From Balneolaceae bacterium (GTDB lineage Bacteria > Bacteroidota > Rhodothermia > Balneolales > Balneolaceae): DNA of 36,731 nt. The notes under the pieces were generated by a model that saw only the letters and a program-made list of their open reading frames with translations, ran no database searches and was not told where the DNA came from. The DNA lies in the NCBI GenBank assembly GCA_007134085.1, contig SLLL01000236.1, positions 1-36,731 on the forward strand. Direction: 5' to 3'. Of the stretch, positions 25,501 to 33,453 are shown in pieces. Numbering within the stretch: the first letter of the stretch is position 1; each line of letters begins with the position of its first letter. The position numbers and the translations under genes are program-made.

Positions 25501-26176
25501 GAAGATCATTCACAAATATGTTGCCCGCCGGCAAAGGCTGCCATTCAGAAGAAGTGGTTATACTCAAAAGGTGAAAATTGGCGGCCAGAGTGTTTACGTA
25601 AGAACCGGTGAATATGACAATGGCCAGCTTGGTGAGATTTTTATCGATATGCACAGGGAAGGGGCAGCTTTCAGAAGTTTGATGAACTGTTTTGCCATCT
25701 CTATTTCACTCGGATTGCAGCATGGTGTTCCGCTGGAAGAGTTTGTGGACGCCTTTGTATTCACAAAATTTGAGCCAAGCGGAATGGTAAGTGGCAGCCC
25801 TCATGTTAAGATGACCACTTCAGTAATAGATTATATTTTCAGAGAACTTGCCGTTACTTACCTGGGGCGCGATGACTTAGCTCATGTTGCACCTGAAGAA
25901 ATTCTCTTGAGAAAGTTAAAACCGTCTGAAGAACAAGAATTAGCAGAAGAGGTTGAAAAGCAGTCAAAAAAAAACCAAATTACGGTAGTGAAAACTGAAA
26001 CTGCAAAAGCCCAAGTTCAGGCTGTTGCAGCCAATGATACTGATACCGATTACGGCCGTGCGAAACAACTTGGATACACGGGTGATTCGTGCCCAGAATG
26101 TGGAAGCATGACGATGATCAGAAACGGAACTTGCCTGAAATGTATGACCTGTGGGTCTACAACAGGTTGCTCTTGA
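22592..26176 (+). CDS. nrdJ: Adenosylcobalamin-dependent ribonucleotide reductase (class II)
   Basis: Reduces ribonucleotides to deoxyribonucleotides with a cobalamin-generated thiyl radical, independent of oxygen. The 1194-residue protein has the class II architecture. C200 (HACFIQS) and C504 (ACNLASLNL) form the redox pair equivalent to E. coli NrdA C225/C462. NPCSE at 491-495 supplies the radical Cys493 with N491 and E495. [12 protein letters not shown] and [13 protein letters not shown] lie in the N-terminal barrel, and [22 protein letters not shown] near residues 690-710. The C-terminal tail has six cysteines (1167, 1170, 1181, 1184, 1187, 1193), a zinc/thiol redox tail. A G8 run lies at 23333-23340 and an A9 run at 25966-25974, just before the tail. 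A Shine-Dalgarno and a DnaA-box cluster precede it; a strong terminator follows. Confidence 0.95.
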   Translation: MQFSRLYTQKNWKTPYDDITFETRRSEIKNPDGSRIFEMENVVVPSTWSQVATDIIAQKYFRKAGVPAKLKKVAEKGVPVWLQRSVADDKELKKLPENERYSHEIDSRQVFHRLAGCWTYWGWKHDYFNSEDDAKAFYSELCNMLANQMAAPNSPQWFNTGLHWAYGINGPAQGHYYVDAETGKLTKSKDAYTHPQPHACFIQSIDDDLVNEGGIMDLWVREARLFKYGSGTGSNFSELRGAGESLSGGGRSSGLMSFLKIGDRAAGAIKSGGTTRRAAKMVTLDLDHPDIEEYINWKVREEQKVAAIVAGSKITQKHLKKIIQLCQKPVEIDGKSYNGAVSRDPIKNKELGKTIKEAKRDQVPLNYIERVIQLASQGFTDIEFDTYDTDWNSEAYMTVSGQNSNNSVRIPNSFMKAVMDDGDWNLIGRIEKRNARIEGREPKPMQTLKARDLWDQISYAAWSCADPGTQYHDTINEWHTCPEDGEIKASNPCSEYMFLDNTACNLASLNLMKFFKDEACSEFDVESIRHASRIWTTVLEISVLMAQFPSKEIAELSYLFRTLGLGYANIGAALMVLGVPYDSEEGCAIAGALTAIMHMKAYATSAELAKELGAFEGYERNKEHMLKVMRNHKRAAYSVPEKEYEGLTIAPMGISEDFCPDYLLKAAREDSDAAVTLGEKHGYRNAQVTVIAPTGTIGLVMDCDTTGIEPDFALVKFKKLAGGGYFKIINQSVPLALKNLGYSESEINAIIRYAKGAGSLDGCPHINKDNLAEKGFTKEKLDAIESALPGSFDIKFAFNHWTLGEEFCKDTLGITEQQLSDHSFDMLRFLGFSREQIQEANDYVCGTMTVEGAPFLKEEHLPVFDCANKCGRIGTRYISAEGHINMMAAAQPFISGAISKTINLPNEATVEDFKDAYMLSWQKMLKANALYRDGSKLSQPLNSMSDVLEELEDENEEMAIAQDRIVQTAEKIIHKYVARRQRLPFRRSGYTQKVKIGGQSVYVRTGEYDNGQLGEIFIDMHREGAAFRSLMNCFAISISLGLQHGVPLEEFVDAFVFTKFEPSGMVSGSPHVKMTTSVIDYIFRELAVTYLGRDDLAHVAPEEILLRKLKPSEEQELAEEVEKQSKKNQITVVKTETAKAQVQAVAANDTDTDYGRAKQLGYTGDSCPECGSMTMIRNGTCLKCMTCGSTTGCS

Positions 26177-26190
26177 CCTTGACATAAAGA

Positions 26191-26272
26191 AGCCGGCTTG
26201 TTCCGGCTGTCTTAGGCTTGATATGTCAAAAACCAAACCCGATAGGCCGAAACCCTATCGGGTTTCTTATTT
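26191..26272 (+). terminator. Tandem hairpins and strong terminator after nrdJ
   Basis: A first stem AGCCGG/CCGGCT (26191-26208) is followed by AAACCCGATAGG (26235-26246) paired perfectly with CCTATCGGGTTT (26254-26265) and then CTTATTTTTTT. The second is a textbook intrinsic terminator; the first may be an additional RNA structure. Confidence 0.9.
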
Positions 26273-26293
26273 TTTTCACCCATCAAAAAGATC

Positions 26294-27010
26294 ATGAGAA
26301 TACTTTACATATTTCCCCACCCAGATGACGAGTCTTTTGGGCCGGCTCCGGCAATTGCTGCACAACTTAGACAAGGATTTGAAGTACACCTTTTAACTCT
26401 TACCAAAGGTGAAGCTACAAAACAGCGTTATAAATTAGGGTTGAGTAAAGAAGAGATGGGCGAAGCTCGGTATAAAGAGATGAAATGCGTAGAAAAAACC
26501 CTTGGATTAACCGGCATGAGGGTGACAGATCTGCCCGATGGGGAGCTGAAAAATGTCAACCCAATTGATATTGAAAAAGTGGTTATCGATCACATTTACG
26601 AAATCAAACCTGCTATAATAATTACCTATGCAGTACATGGAATTAGTGGATTTCACGATCACCTTGTTACGCATGCAGTTGTTAAGCGCGTTTTTTGTGA
26701 ATTAATAGAGAGGCCAGATGCTGGTTTTTTGAAAAGGTTGGCTCTTTATACAAGATCGGGTGAGGTTGATATTAGCGGTAAATTCAGGCTGGAAGCTTCA
26801 ACCGATGAGGAGATAAAATATACTGAACTATGTAGCGATGCAGATATGGAAAAGTTTCAGAGAGCACTGGATTGTTATGAAACGTACAAAGAGATCATTG
26901 AAAAAAGCAATGTACGTGAGATTGTAACAAATGAAGTGCCTTTTGAAATTTTTGGAGAAGAGATTGATACACCTCTAAATAATATAACTGATCAGCTTAA
27001 AAGTTGGTGA
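26294..27010 (+). CDS. PIG-L family deacetylase
   Basis: Zinc-dependent N-deacetylase of the LmbE/PIG-L superfamily, acting on N-acetylglucosaminyl groups or other acetylated sugars and amines. The 238-residue protein begins MRILYIFPHPDDES; H9 and D12 of HPDD bind zinc and D11 is the likely general base. The second motif, SGFHDHLVTH (H121, H123, H127), provides the third zinc ligand. Length and compact fold match stand-alone members such as BshB or MshB relatives. No bacillithiol or mycothiol genes are nearby, so the substrate is unknown. It starts 21 bases after the nrdJ terminator, and its last 14 bases overlap the convergent lipoprotein gene. Confidence 0.88.
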   Translation: MRILYIFPHPDDESFGPAPAIAAQLRQGFEVHLLTLTKGEATKQRYKLGLSKEEMGEARYKEMKCVEKTLGLTGMRVTDLPDGELKNVNPIDIEKVVIDHIYEIKPAIIITYAVHGISGFHDHLVTHAVVKRVFCELIERPDAGFLKRLALYTRSGEVDISGKFRLEASTDEEIKYTELCSDADMEKFQRALDCYETYKEIIEKSNVREIVTNEVPFEIFGEEIDTPLNNITDQLKSW

Positions 27011-28103
27011 TACTCTTTAACTCATACCAGATTTGATCAGAGATAGAAAAGTCAGGAAATATATTTCCAATCTCCTTTACTTCGCACTCATTATCGCTCC
27101 AAAAATTATTTTGTTCTACCCCATTTTCCCAGTTAGCTCGGTTATTCTGTATGGTATGATACCGGCATTCATATGCTTCTGTAATATCAGCAGAATAAAA
27201 TGCAACGTTGCTCACCTCAGAATTTGAGCTGTACATGATATTATCATTTATCCGAATATTTCTGCCACCGGCAATACCAATACCTACCTGCCCTGGCCTT
27301 ACACCAACATTTCCTTCTGCGATAATATATCTGCCTCCGCCATCACCTAAAATAATAAATGCGCCTGAATCTGATGTGCCATGTCCTCTGGCTCTGTTAT
27401 AACTGATTTGTGCAGGATCAAGCGGCTCTCCGTAAACCATATGAACAGAGATCCAGTCTTCAACATCTGAGGCTCCTGCACGAAGTTCATCTCCATTTCT
27501 TTCCATTGAGTTATAACGAACCCGGATGCCCTCTCCACGAACCTGATCGAGTTGAACAAAATTGCGCCCAATATTAAGAGCTGTATTTCCTTCAATAACG
27601 ATTGGCCCTCTCGACTCGGTGGGTAATATTCCGGCGGTTACCCGTTCAAAATGACTATTCGTAACTGATAATCCGCGAACGTTTGCTACACGTATGGCTC
27701 CATTTTGATTTCCATCACCCGATCCTGTATCACGAATGTGTACATTGTTGATTGTAATATTTCTGCCGGAACGAATGTTGATAGCATTATTAACGTAGTT
27801 TCTGAATTTGATATTCTCAATAGTTATGTGTTTTGCGGCGCCTCTAAATGCTTCACTTGTTTCATCATAACCATCCATAATTGCACCATCCTGGCCAATC
27901 CAGCTATTACCTATTTTAGGATTTCTTACAGATTGAAGGTAGTGCCCCCCCGATGCTACAATGAACGTAGTAAATGGGGGATTTTTATCGTTGGCTTCCT
28001 GAAAATTATCACCAATACTTAGTAGCACTACATTTTCATTCATTGAATTACTACATGCAACTATTGCAAAGAGAAAAGCGATTATTATACTTCTTATAGC
28101 CAT
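26997..28103 (-). CDS. Right-handed beta-helix lipoprotein
   Basis: A 368-residue exported protein. Its N-terminus AIRSIIIAFLFAIVACSN has a lipobox ending in C17, so it should be a lipoprotein. The rest is a parallel beta-helix of about 22-residue coils, with stacked Asn/Ile ladders such as AKHITIENIKFRNYVNNAIN, RNITINNVHIRDTGSGDG and VRGLSVTNSHFERVTAG. Similar helices occur in pectate lyases, polysaccharide lyases and adhesins; I cannot locate a catalytic triad here, so a carbohydrate-active role is only possible. It is transcribed alone, converging with and overlapping the PIG-L gene, and lies downstream of the crtY-blh operon. Confidence 0.8.
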   Translation of the reverse strand: MAIRSIIIAFLFAIVACSNSMNENVVLLSIGDNFQEANDKNPPFTTFIVASGGHYLQSVRNPKIGNSWIGQDGAIMDGYDETSEAFRGAAKHITIENIKFRNYVNNAINIRSGRNITINNVHIRDTGSGDGNQNGAIRVANVRGLSVTNSHFERVTAGILPTESRGPIVIEGNTALNIGRNFVQLDQVRGEGIRVRYNSMERNGDELRAGASDVEDWISVHMVYGEPLDPAQISYNRARGHGTSDSGAFIILGDGGGRYIIAEGNVGVRPGQVGIGIAGGRNIRINDNIMYSSNSEVSNVAFYSADITEAYECRYHTIQNNRANWENGVEQNNFWSDNECEVKEIGNIFPDFSISDQIWYELKSITNF

Positions 28104-28228
28104 ATAACCAAAAAAACCGTAGAAATTAGTGAATCGTAGATGTCGAGCGGAATGAAATAACTAAAAAAAATTTAATCATGCAATAATGGATTTTTTCTAT
28201 AAACAAAAAATTTATAATTACTATCAAT

Positions 28229-29149
28229 TTAAGTGCTATACATCTTGTGTACAATCAACATATGTGGCAAAGTGAGCACGCTAATCAAAATAAACATTAG
28301 CGTTAAAAACATGTCCTGAACTCCAAAAGCATTTTGTATGTATACAAGAATCAAAAGGCCAATTACAGAAATTAGAGTGAAAGGGAAGGATAGTTTATAG
28401 AATTTGAATATGCTTAATGATTTATTTTTTGTCTTAAAATATTCTCTCATCTCATTAATGTGGCCGGCAGAGTGCCAAATTGCAAAATAGAGAGCAAAGC
28501 CAATCAATGGGCCCGTAAAATAAAAAAGTGCTAACAGTGTGATAGTATCTGCTATGTACAACCAGTTACTTGAAAATGCACCTTTCATAAATCCTAAAAC
28601 TGTAATGACAAGATAGATGAACAAACTGATGTAGATAACTATTGTATGATCAGAAATCATAATTGATAGCGATCCTTCAGTAATATTCATTGCTTGTTCA
28701 AGAATGGGGTAGGTAATAGATATATCAGAAAAAATGATAAGCAAAATGATGTATAAACCGCGGATTATGTGCCAAAACCACGTAAGTGAAGTACCTTCTT
28801 TTAGATACTCCTCCATGTCAGCTTGCCCAAAGTGATATATTGAAATGATCAGGAATATAACCATACCTGCTATCGGGAAGAAAATCCAAATAGCCCCAAG
28901 AATAAACATTAGCAACAGGTAGCTTCCATAAAACAGGAGCTGATCTTTGAGCTTCAACTCGATATTAAATATTTCGGCTGCCATGATATGATCAATAGCG
29001 CCATGTGGTATGCCGATTAGAAACACACTGACAATCACAACCCATGGTGCAATCGCATTATTTAATTCAGGATATACGAGGGAGAGCAAAATGAAAAAAA
29101 AGCTTGCCGGATAAGCCACCGCCAGAAAATGCTTGGAAGCTCGAAACAT
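28229..29149 (-). CDS. blh: Brp/Blh-type beta-carotene 15,15'-dioxygenase
   Basis: Membrane enzyme that cleaves beta-carotene centrally with oxygen to give two retinal molecules. The 306-residue polytopic protein has the full set of iron-binding histidine motifs of the family: GIPHGAIDH (H49, H54), YHFGQAD (H106), IWHSAGH (H226, H230) and LPHMLIVH (H296, H301). Its start ATG is a single base after the crtY stop codon, so the two genes are translationally coupled and the operon converts lycopene to retinal. Retinal would serve a microbial rhodopsin, which must lie elsewhere. The pair looks richer in A+T than the neighbouring genes, but I have not measured this. Confidence 0.95.
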   Translation of the reverse strand: MFRASKHFLAVAYPASFFFILLSLVYPELNNAIAPWVVIVSVFLIGIPHGAIDHIMAAEIFNIELKLKDQLLFYGSYLLLMFILGAIWIFFPIAGMVIFLIISIYHFGQADMEEYLKEGTSLTWFWHIIRGLYIILLIIFSDISITYPILEQAMNITEGSLSIMISDHTIVIYISLFIYLVITVLGFMKGAFSSNWLYIADTITLLALFYFTGPLIGFALYFAIWHSAGHINEMREYFKTKNKSLSIFKFYKLSFPFTLISVIGLLILVYIQNAFGVQDMFLTLMFILISVLTLPHMLIVHKMYST

Positions 29150-29150
29150 A

Positions 29151-30329
29151 TCAGGCTCCGGTAAAAATTCGGTGTTTCATTTTGTAAATAGATTTGAAAA
29201 AAGGAATATAGGGCAGAGTGGAAAAAATGGATAACTCCTGGAATATCGATGTCTTTTCTTCAAGAAAACGGAGTATTCTATCAAACCGATTTTTTTTGAA
29301 GAGATCGTGAAAGATTGTTAGTGAGATCTCATGATCTGTGTTAAGTATATTAAGAAGCATCATATCATATACCCTGAACCTGTATGTTGAGGATTGTGAA
29401 ACAGACGGCTTTCTATTTTGCTCTAATGCGGATACAATCTCTTTTGATTGATTATGGATCCGAATGAAGGTATAACCGGTAGTTGGTTTGGTTAGGCCGC
29501 CAACGGTGCCAACATTCATCACATTATCGCAATACCATGTATCAAACTGACGATCTTCCATAGGAATGGCGCCTTTTTCTTTTCTCAATACATTGTAATC
29601 ATCTTGAGTGAGTTGGTACCTATGTTCTAAATAGTCCTCAATTTCCGCTTCATATTCATTTTCATTTAATAGTTTATCAGAAAATATAGTGTACTCAACC
29701 AAAGCTGTATTGTTTTGGGTGGGCAAAACATACATAAATGTTACCCCATTCTTTTGTGGTACATTAAAATCCATAAAAATTGCTTTTTCGGGATTGAAAA
29801 CATCTCTATTTGTTTCAATTTCCCAGCCTATAAAATGTTGAATGAGGGAAACATCAACCTTGGATTTGTCAAATCCCGGTGATGGCAACACACTCTGAAA
29901 AACAATTGGAGCTTCGAAAATACCGGACTCTGTATCAACAACTCCGAATTGATCTTTGCTTTTGAAAGAGTTTATGAAAGTTTCGAGAAAGGTAATATTG
30001 GATAACTCTTTTGCTTTGTTGATGATAGCAGCAGCATAATCACCATTCCGTATACAATTATAGTTGTACTCAGTGAGTGTTTCTGAGAAAGTTTTTCCAT
30101 TCGCACCAACTTCCAATTCACTCCAGGAGTGGTGTATAAACTCACTTATTTCAAGATTCTCACTCTCCCAGTAACACCAAGTTTTATCATTAATTGGGCT
30201 GATGGATTTGTCCAGTACTAGAATTTTCTTGTTTCTCAGTTTTGGGGATTTGAGAATATACCAGATAATTGTAAGCCCCGCTGCACCCGATCCAGCTATA
30301 ATTATATCGAACCTTGAGTTGAGCTCCAT
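29151..30329 (-). CDS. crtY: Lycopene beta-cyclase
   Basis: Cyclises both ends of lycopene to make beta-carotene. From the ATG at 30329 it is 392 residues, the usual size of flavobacterial CrtY. The dinucleotide-binding motif GSGAAG is at residues 13-18 in FDIIIAGSGAAGL, followed by KILVLDKSISPINDKTWCYWE, a strong hallmark of the family; PMEDRQF and GTVGGLTKPTTGYTF also match. An upstream in-frame ATG at 30425 is rejected because that extension would read through a terminator hairpin and is not like the family. The gene is first in crtY-blh. Its leader holds an intrinsic terminator ending about 18 bases before the start codon. A carotenoid-cleavage or other role is unlikely. Confidence 0.93.
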   Translation of the reverse strand: MELNSRFDIIIAGSGAAGLTIIWYILKSPKLRNKKILVLDKSISPINDKTWCYWESENLEISEFIHHSWSELEVGANGKTFSETLTEYNYNCIRNGDYAAAIINKAKELSNITFLETFINSFKSKDQFGVVDTESGIFEAPIVFQSVLPSPGFDKSKVDVSLIQHFIGWEIETNRDVFNPEKAIFMDFNVPQKNGVTFMYVLPTQNNTALVEYTIFSDKLLNENEYEAEIEDYLEHRYQLTQDDYNVLRKEKGAIPMEDRQFDTWYCDNVMNVGTVGGLTKPTTGYTFIRIHNQSKEIVSALEQNRKPSVSQSSTYRFRVYDMMLLNILNTDHEISLTIFHDLFKKNRFDRILRFLEEKTSIFQELSIFSTLPYIPFFKSIYKMKHRIFTGA

Positions 30330-30347
30330 TTTGGGGTGATAAAGATT

Positions 30348-30380
30348 AAAAAAACTCCACCACATTATGTGATGGAGTTT
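30348..30380 (-). terminator. Terminator-like hairpin in the crtY-blh leader (attenuator candidate)
   Basis: On the minus strand, AAACTCCATCAC and GTGGTGGAGTTT form a 12-bp stem (one U-G wobble) with a 5-base loop ATAAT, followed by TTTT so that seven T in a row end the structure. It ends 18 bases before the crtY ATG. On the plus strand the wobble becomes a C/A mismatch and no T-run follows, so it is oriented for crtY. Either it ends upstream leader transcripts or it is an attenuator. Confidence 0.75.
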
Positions 30381-30412
30381 GCACCTAAAGAACAGCCTCA
30401 TAACCAAGAGAC

Positions 30413-30427
30413 ATGTGATTATCACAT
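30413..30427. promoter_or_regulatory. Perfect palindrome ATGTGATTATCACAT
   Basis: A 15-base perfect palindrome, with half sites TGTGA and TCACA spaced by 3 bases, 84 bases upstream of the crtY start. A -10-like GATAAT lies inside it on the minus strand, so a bound repressor or activator could act on a crtY promoter. The half sites recall CRP/FNR family sites but the spacing differs. As RNA its left half can also pair with the terminator hairpin's 5' arm. Confidence 0.5.
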
Positions 30428-30652
30428 ATTCACATACTTAAAAACTGTAAATCTTAGAGTGCCGTTCATTAACAAAATACATTTTTTGTTTCAACTGCTG
30501 TTGTTCTGTTTTGTTGATATCACAGAAAGCCTTATTATACTATTGTTACATAAAGAAACAATAATGTGACTGGCAATCATTATTGAGCAAAATCACATAA
30601 AGAATCAAGTACATAGAGAATTAAAACTCGATAGAGTAAAACTTAAAGAAAT

Positions 30653-31819
30653 ATGAAAAAATATTTATTAGCCCTAATTAGCACACTATTAATGACAACA
30701 TATGTAAATGCACAGCCTCAGGAAATTACCGTTGTATCACCGGAATTTCTTGATAATGGGAGTGTTACATTCAGCATACTTGCGCCAAATGCTGAAGAGA
30801 TGAAACTTCATGGCAGCTGGATGCCTGGCTGGGATGAGAGAATTGAACTTGCAAAAGCTGAAAATGGGGTATGGTCAGTAACAGTAGAAAATTTGGATCC
30901 CGACTACTATACCTACAGTTACTTTTCAAATGGCCTTCGTTTGATCGATCCTCACAATGCCTTAGTAATTCGAGATGGGCGAAATCACTTTAGCGGTTTT
31001 CTGTTGTCAGGTGAGGCGAGCAGATATTATGAAGTGAATGAATCACAAAGTGGAACTCTTCAGGAGATATGGTATCCATCTCCATTTCTTGATTTAGATC
31101 GGAGAATGGTTGTTTACACACCTCACGAATATGAAACATCAGATAAAAAGTACCCTGTTTTATATCTGCTGCATGGTGGCGGTGGTGATGAAAAAGCTTG
31201 GACAGAACTTGGGCTTGCAAATCGCATTTTGGATAATCTTATTGCCAGCGGGGAAGCTGAGCCAATGATTGTTGTTATGGCGAATGGAAACCCGAATCAA
31301 ACATCATCATGGTTTAACACCCCAGGTTACAGCAGCGAAGCAGATCCCGGATTCCTGAATACAATGGGAAATGAGCAGTTTGAGAGAAGTTTGGTTGAGG
31401 ATGTTATTCCATTTATTGAAAGCAATTTTCGTGCGATACCCGAACGCGAATACAGAGCTGTAACCGGCTTATCGATGGGAGGCTGGCAAACTCAGCGCCT
31501 TGCGTATCACTACCCGGAAATGTTTAACTATTATGGTGTAATGAGTATGGGCGTAATCAGAACGGGGGCTTTTGGCTATGAAGCCGATGAACTGATTGAA
31601 CACACCATAACTAAAATGGATCAGTTAAATGAACTGGGTTTTGAACTGTATTGGATTGCCTGCGGAACCGATGATTTTCTCTATGACAGTGTTGAGCATA
31701 TGGTTGAACTGCTCGAAGCGCGCGACTTTAACTTTATTTACAGAAAAAGTGACGGTGGCCATACCTGGGACAGATGGAGATTGTATCTGTCGGAGTTTGC
31801 ACCGATGCTTTTTAAATAA
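30653..31819 (+). CDS. Secreted esterase with N-terminal immunoglobulin-like domain
   Basis: A 388-residue exported serine esterase. The signal peptide (KKYLLALISTLLMTTYVNAQ, cleaved near residue 21) precedes an E-set/CBM48-like beta domain at about 24-110 (VTFSILAPNAEEMKLHGSW, then TYSYFSNGLRLIDPHN). The alpha/beta hydrolase of the esterase D / feruloyl esterase family follows, with VLYLLHGGGGDEKAW as the oxyanion segment. The catalytic triad is S274 in GLSMGG, D340 or D341 in GTDDF and H370 in GGHTW. This layout is typical of xylan-linked feruloyl/acetyl esterases and enterochelin-esterase-like proteins in Bacteroidota, so a plant or algal polysaccharide substrate is possible. No polysaccharide locus is visible. 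It is divergent from crtY. Confidence 0.9.
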   Translation: MKKYLLALISTLLMTTYVNAQPQEITVVSPEFLDNGSVTFSILAPNAEEMKLHGSWMPGWDERIELAKAENGVWSVTVENLDPDYYTYSYFSNGLRLIDPHNALVIRDGRNHFSGFLLSGEASRYYEVNESQSGTLQEIWYPSPFLDLDRRMVVYTPHEYETSDKKYPVLYLLHGGGGDEKAWTELGLANRILDNLIASGEAEPMIVVMANGNPNQTSSWFNTPGYSSEADPGFLNTMGNEQFERSLVEDVIPFIESNFRAIPEREYRAVTGLSMGGWQTQRLAYHYPEMFNYYGVMSMGVIRTGAFGYEADELIEHTITKMDQLNELGFELYWIACGTDDFLYDSVEHMVELLEARDFNFIYRKSDGGHTWDRWRLYLSEFAPMLFK

Positions 31820-31845
31820 ACGTATCATGGCTTAGGATGCAGGGG

Positions 31846-32874
31846 TTATAGTTCGGAATAGGTTTTTTTCCCCTTAAGAAAATATTCCGATAATATCAGG
31901 CGATTTAATATCAGTGACTTATATGAATCTGATGATTTTCCTTTCTCTGCATCCTTCCTTTTCACAAGGGTTTTGCTCACCATTCCATAAAATGCAAAAT
32001 GAGAGCGTATGATAGCGAGCGTTTCTGAAGGTTTTCCCTGAAACAGTAAACGTACTCCCGATATCCCATCAAGACAAAGCCTAAAGAAAATCTTTGAAAT
32101 CACAAATCTGTCCAGATTTTTCAAAAGCATTATAAGGCTGTTCCTGTAGTTATAGAAAACCTTTCGGGGTGAATTTGCCGGTAACGAACCACCTCCAAGA
32201 TGAAACACCTCACTCTTAGGTACAACAGCAATACTTTTCCCCATTTTGAGGCAGCGCCAGCAAAGATCAATCTCTTCCATGTGGAACTCAAAATCTTCAT
32301 CAAATCCTCCGGCTTCAATAAATAGTTTTTTTCGGATAGCAAAGGCAGCACCTGTAGCCCAGAAAATGGGGGCCTGGTCATTATATTGACCGCTGTCTTT
32401 CTCCAAGGTGTCAAACATGCGACCCCGGCAAAATGGATAGCCGAGCCAGTCAATAAATCCACCAGATGCACCGGCATATTCAAAATAATCAGACTTTACT
32501 TCTGACAAAATTTTTGGCTGTGCTATGGAGAGGCCATCATCCTGAAAAGCCACATTAAGTTCACTAAGCCAGTTTGGAGGCGTTCGTACATCATTATTTA
32601 AGAATAGAAGTATATCTCCGGTAGCATATTTTACCGCTCTGTTATTTCCACCGGCATAGCTATGATTTTGATTGAATGTTACAATCCTGATTTCGGGATA
32701 ATTGGCTTTTATCCACTCGGCAGAACCATCAGAAGAAGCGTTGTCTGCAATGATGATTTCCAAGTTGGAGTAATCTGTTTTGGCAACAGATGGTAAAAAC
32801 CGCTTTAGATGTGGAAGAGCATTCCAGGTTACAATAATTACGCTGAATGAATGGTAGTGCATGAATTCGTTCAA
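31846..32874 (-). CDS. Glycosyltransferase family 2
   Basis: A 342-residue inverting glycosyltransferase (GT-A fold, GT2) that transfers a sugar from a nucleotide-sugar donor. The N-terminal nucleotide-binding part is typical: SVIIVTWNALPHL, IIIADNASSDGSAEW, and the metal-binding FLNNDVRTPPNW. The later FHMEEIDLCWRC and AVVPKSEVFHLGGGS are the catalytic and acceptor segments of rhamnosyl- and related transferases (WcaA/RfbN-like). The end, NRLILSEYFLKGKKTYSEL, is a basic tail. The start could be Met1 or Met5. It is convergent with the esterase, only 26 bases apart, and divergent from the phosphoesterase across a 69-base region. Sugar and acceptor are unknown. Confidence 0.9.
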   Translation of the reverse strand: MNEFMHYHSFSVIIVTWNALPHLKRFLPSVAKTDYSNLEIIIADNASSDGSAEWIKANYPEIRIVTFNQNHSYAGGNNRAVKYATGDILLFLNNDVRTPPNWLSELNVAFQDDGLSIAQPKILSEVKSDYFEYAGASGGFIDWLGYPFCRGRMFDTLEKDSGQYNDQAPIFWATGAAFAIRKKLFIEAGGFDEDFEFHMEEIDLCWRCLKMGKSIAVVPKSEVFHLGGGSLPANSPRKVFYNYRNSLIMLLKNLDRFVISKIFFRLCLDGISGVRLLFQGKPSETLAIIRSHFAFYGMVSKTLVKRKDAEKGKSSDSYKSLILNRLILSEYFLKGKKTYSEL

Positions 32875-32908
32875 AGAGTTCTAAAAAGTTTTGCAAGCTT
32901 TGGCAGTA

Positions 32909-32923
32909 TTCGTACTATACGAA
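32909..32923. promoter_or_regulatory. Perfect dyad TTCGTA-CTA-TACGAA in divergent promoter region
   Basis: Six-base perfect half-sites around a 3-base spacer, 21 bases before the phosphoesterase ATG and between two divergent genes only 69 bases apart. It could be an operator or overlap a -10 element (TACTAT at 32913-32918). No regulator is suggested. Confidence 0.35.
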
Positions 32924-32943
32924 AAGAATTACGTACCAGAGGC

Positions 32944-33453
32944 ATGATCAAAATAGGACTTATATCAGATACTCATAACTATCTGGACCCCCAAATTAGC
33001 GAATATTTCGCTGACAGAGATGAAATTTGGCACGCCGGCGATTTTGGAACCATTCAAATAGCGCAAGAACTTGAGAAAATTGCCCCAGTAATAGGAGTTT
33101 ATGGCAATATAGACGGACAGGATATCCGCAATGAATATCCCTTGCATCAGCGATTTGAAAAAGAGGGAATTAATGTATGGATGACTCATATCGGAGGAAT
33201 TCCCGGCAGATATTGCATTCCAATCAAAGATAACATTGAAGATGATCCACCCGACTTATTCATCTGTGGCCATTCTCATATTCTGAAAATTGCACGGGAT
33301 CAGTCACTCAATAAAATGCTTTATATGAATCCCGGAGCAGCCGGTAAGCAGGGTTTTCAGATTTATAGAACTATCGTTCGTTTTACCATTCATGAGAAAA
33401 CCATTAAAGATGTGGAAGTGATTAACCTCGGAAAACTGGGCAAAGAGATTTGA
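32944..33453 (+). CDS. YfcE/MJ0936-like metallophosphoesterase
   Basis: A 169-residue calcineurin-like phosphoesterase of the compact YfcE family. From the ATG at 32944 it starts MIKIGLISDTHNYLD, with the metal ligands D9 and H11, then HAGDFG (D33), GNIDG (N55) and CGHSH (the two histidines near residue 115). NPGAAGKQG follows, as in relatives. An in-frame upstream ATG at 32851 would overlap the glycosyltransferase gene and add 31 residues unlike the family; 32944 is preferred. Such enzymes hydrolyse phosphodiesters in the cytoplasm with two metal ions; substrate unknown. A short hairpin (33476-33499) lies in the gap before the next gene. Confidence 0.92.
   Translation: MIKIGLISDTHNYLDPQISEYFADRDEIWHAGDFGTIQIAQELEKIAPVIGVYGNIDGQDIRNEYPLHQRFEKEGINVWMTHIGGIPGRYCIPIKDNIEDDPPDLFICGHSHILKIARDQSLNKMLYMNPGAAGKQGFQIYRTIVRFTIHEKTIKDVEVINLGKLGKEI

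Larger units (their letters stand above)
30330..30652. other. 323-base divergent intergenic region between crtY and esterase
   Basis: Holds no gene. It contains the terminator-like hairpin of the crtY leader (30348-30380), the palindrome ATGTGATTATCACAT (30413-30427), a weaker inverted repeat AACAAAA/TTTTGTT (30471-30490) and another, TATTGTT/AACAATA, at 30541-30563. The heptamer TCACATA occurs at 30422, 30430 and 30593 and inverted at 30366. Promoters for crtY and the esterase must lie here. Confidence 0.75.

Noticed and set aside
30330-30425. Extension of crtY to an upstream ATG at 30425
   Set aside because: The extra residues are unlike CrtY and would be encoded across a terminator hairpin; the GSGAAG motif sits at the normal distance from the ATG at 30329.
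31854-31889. CGGAATA/TATTCCG hairpin near the end of the glycosyltransferase
   Set aside because: The 22-base loop is long, the arms are inside the coding region and no T-run follows on a useful strand; likely chance.
32851-32943. Extension of the phosphoesterase to an ATG at 32851
   Set aside because: It overlaps the divergent glycosyltransferase gene and shifts the SDTH motif away from the N-terminus, where the family has it.
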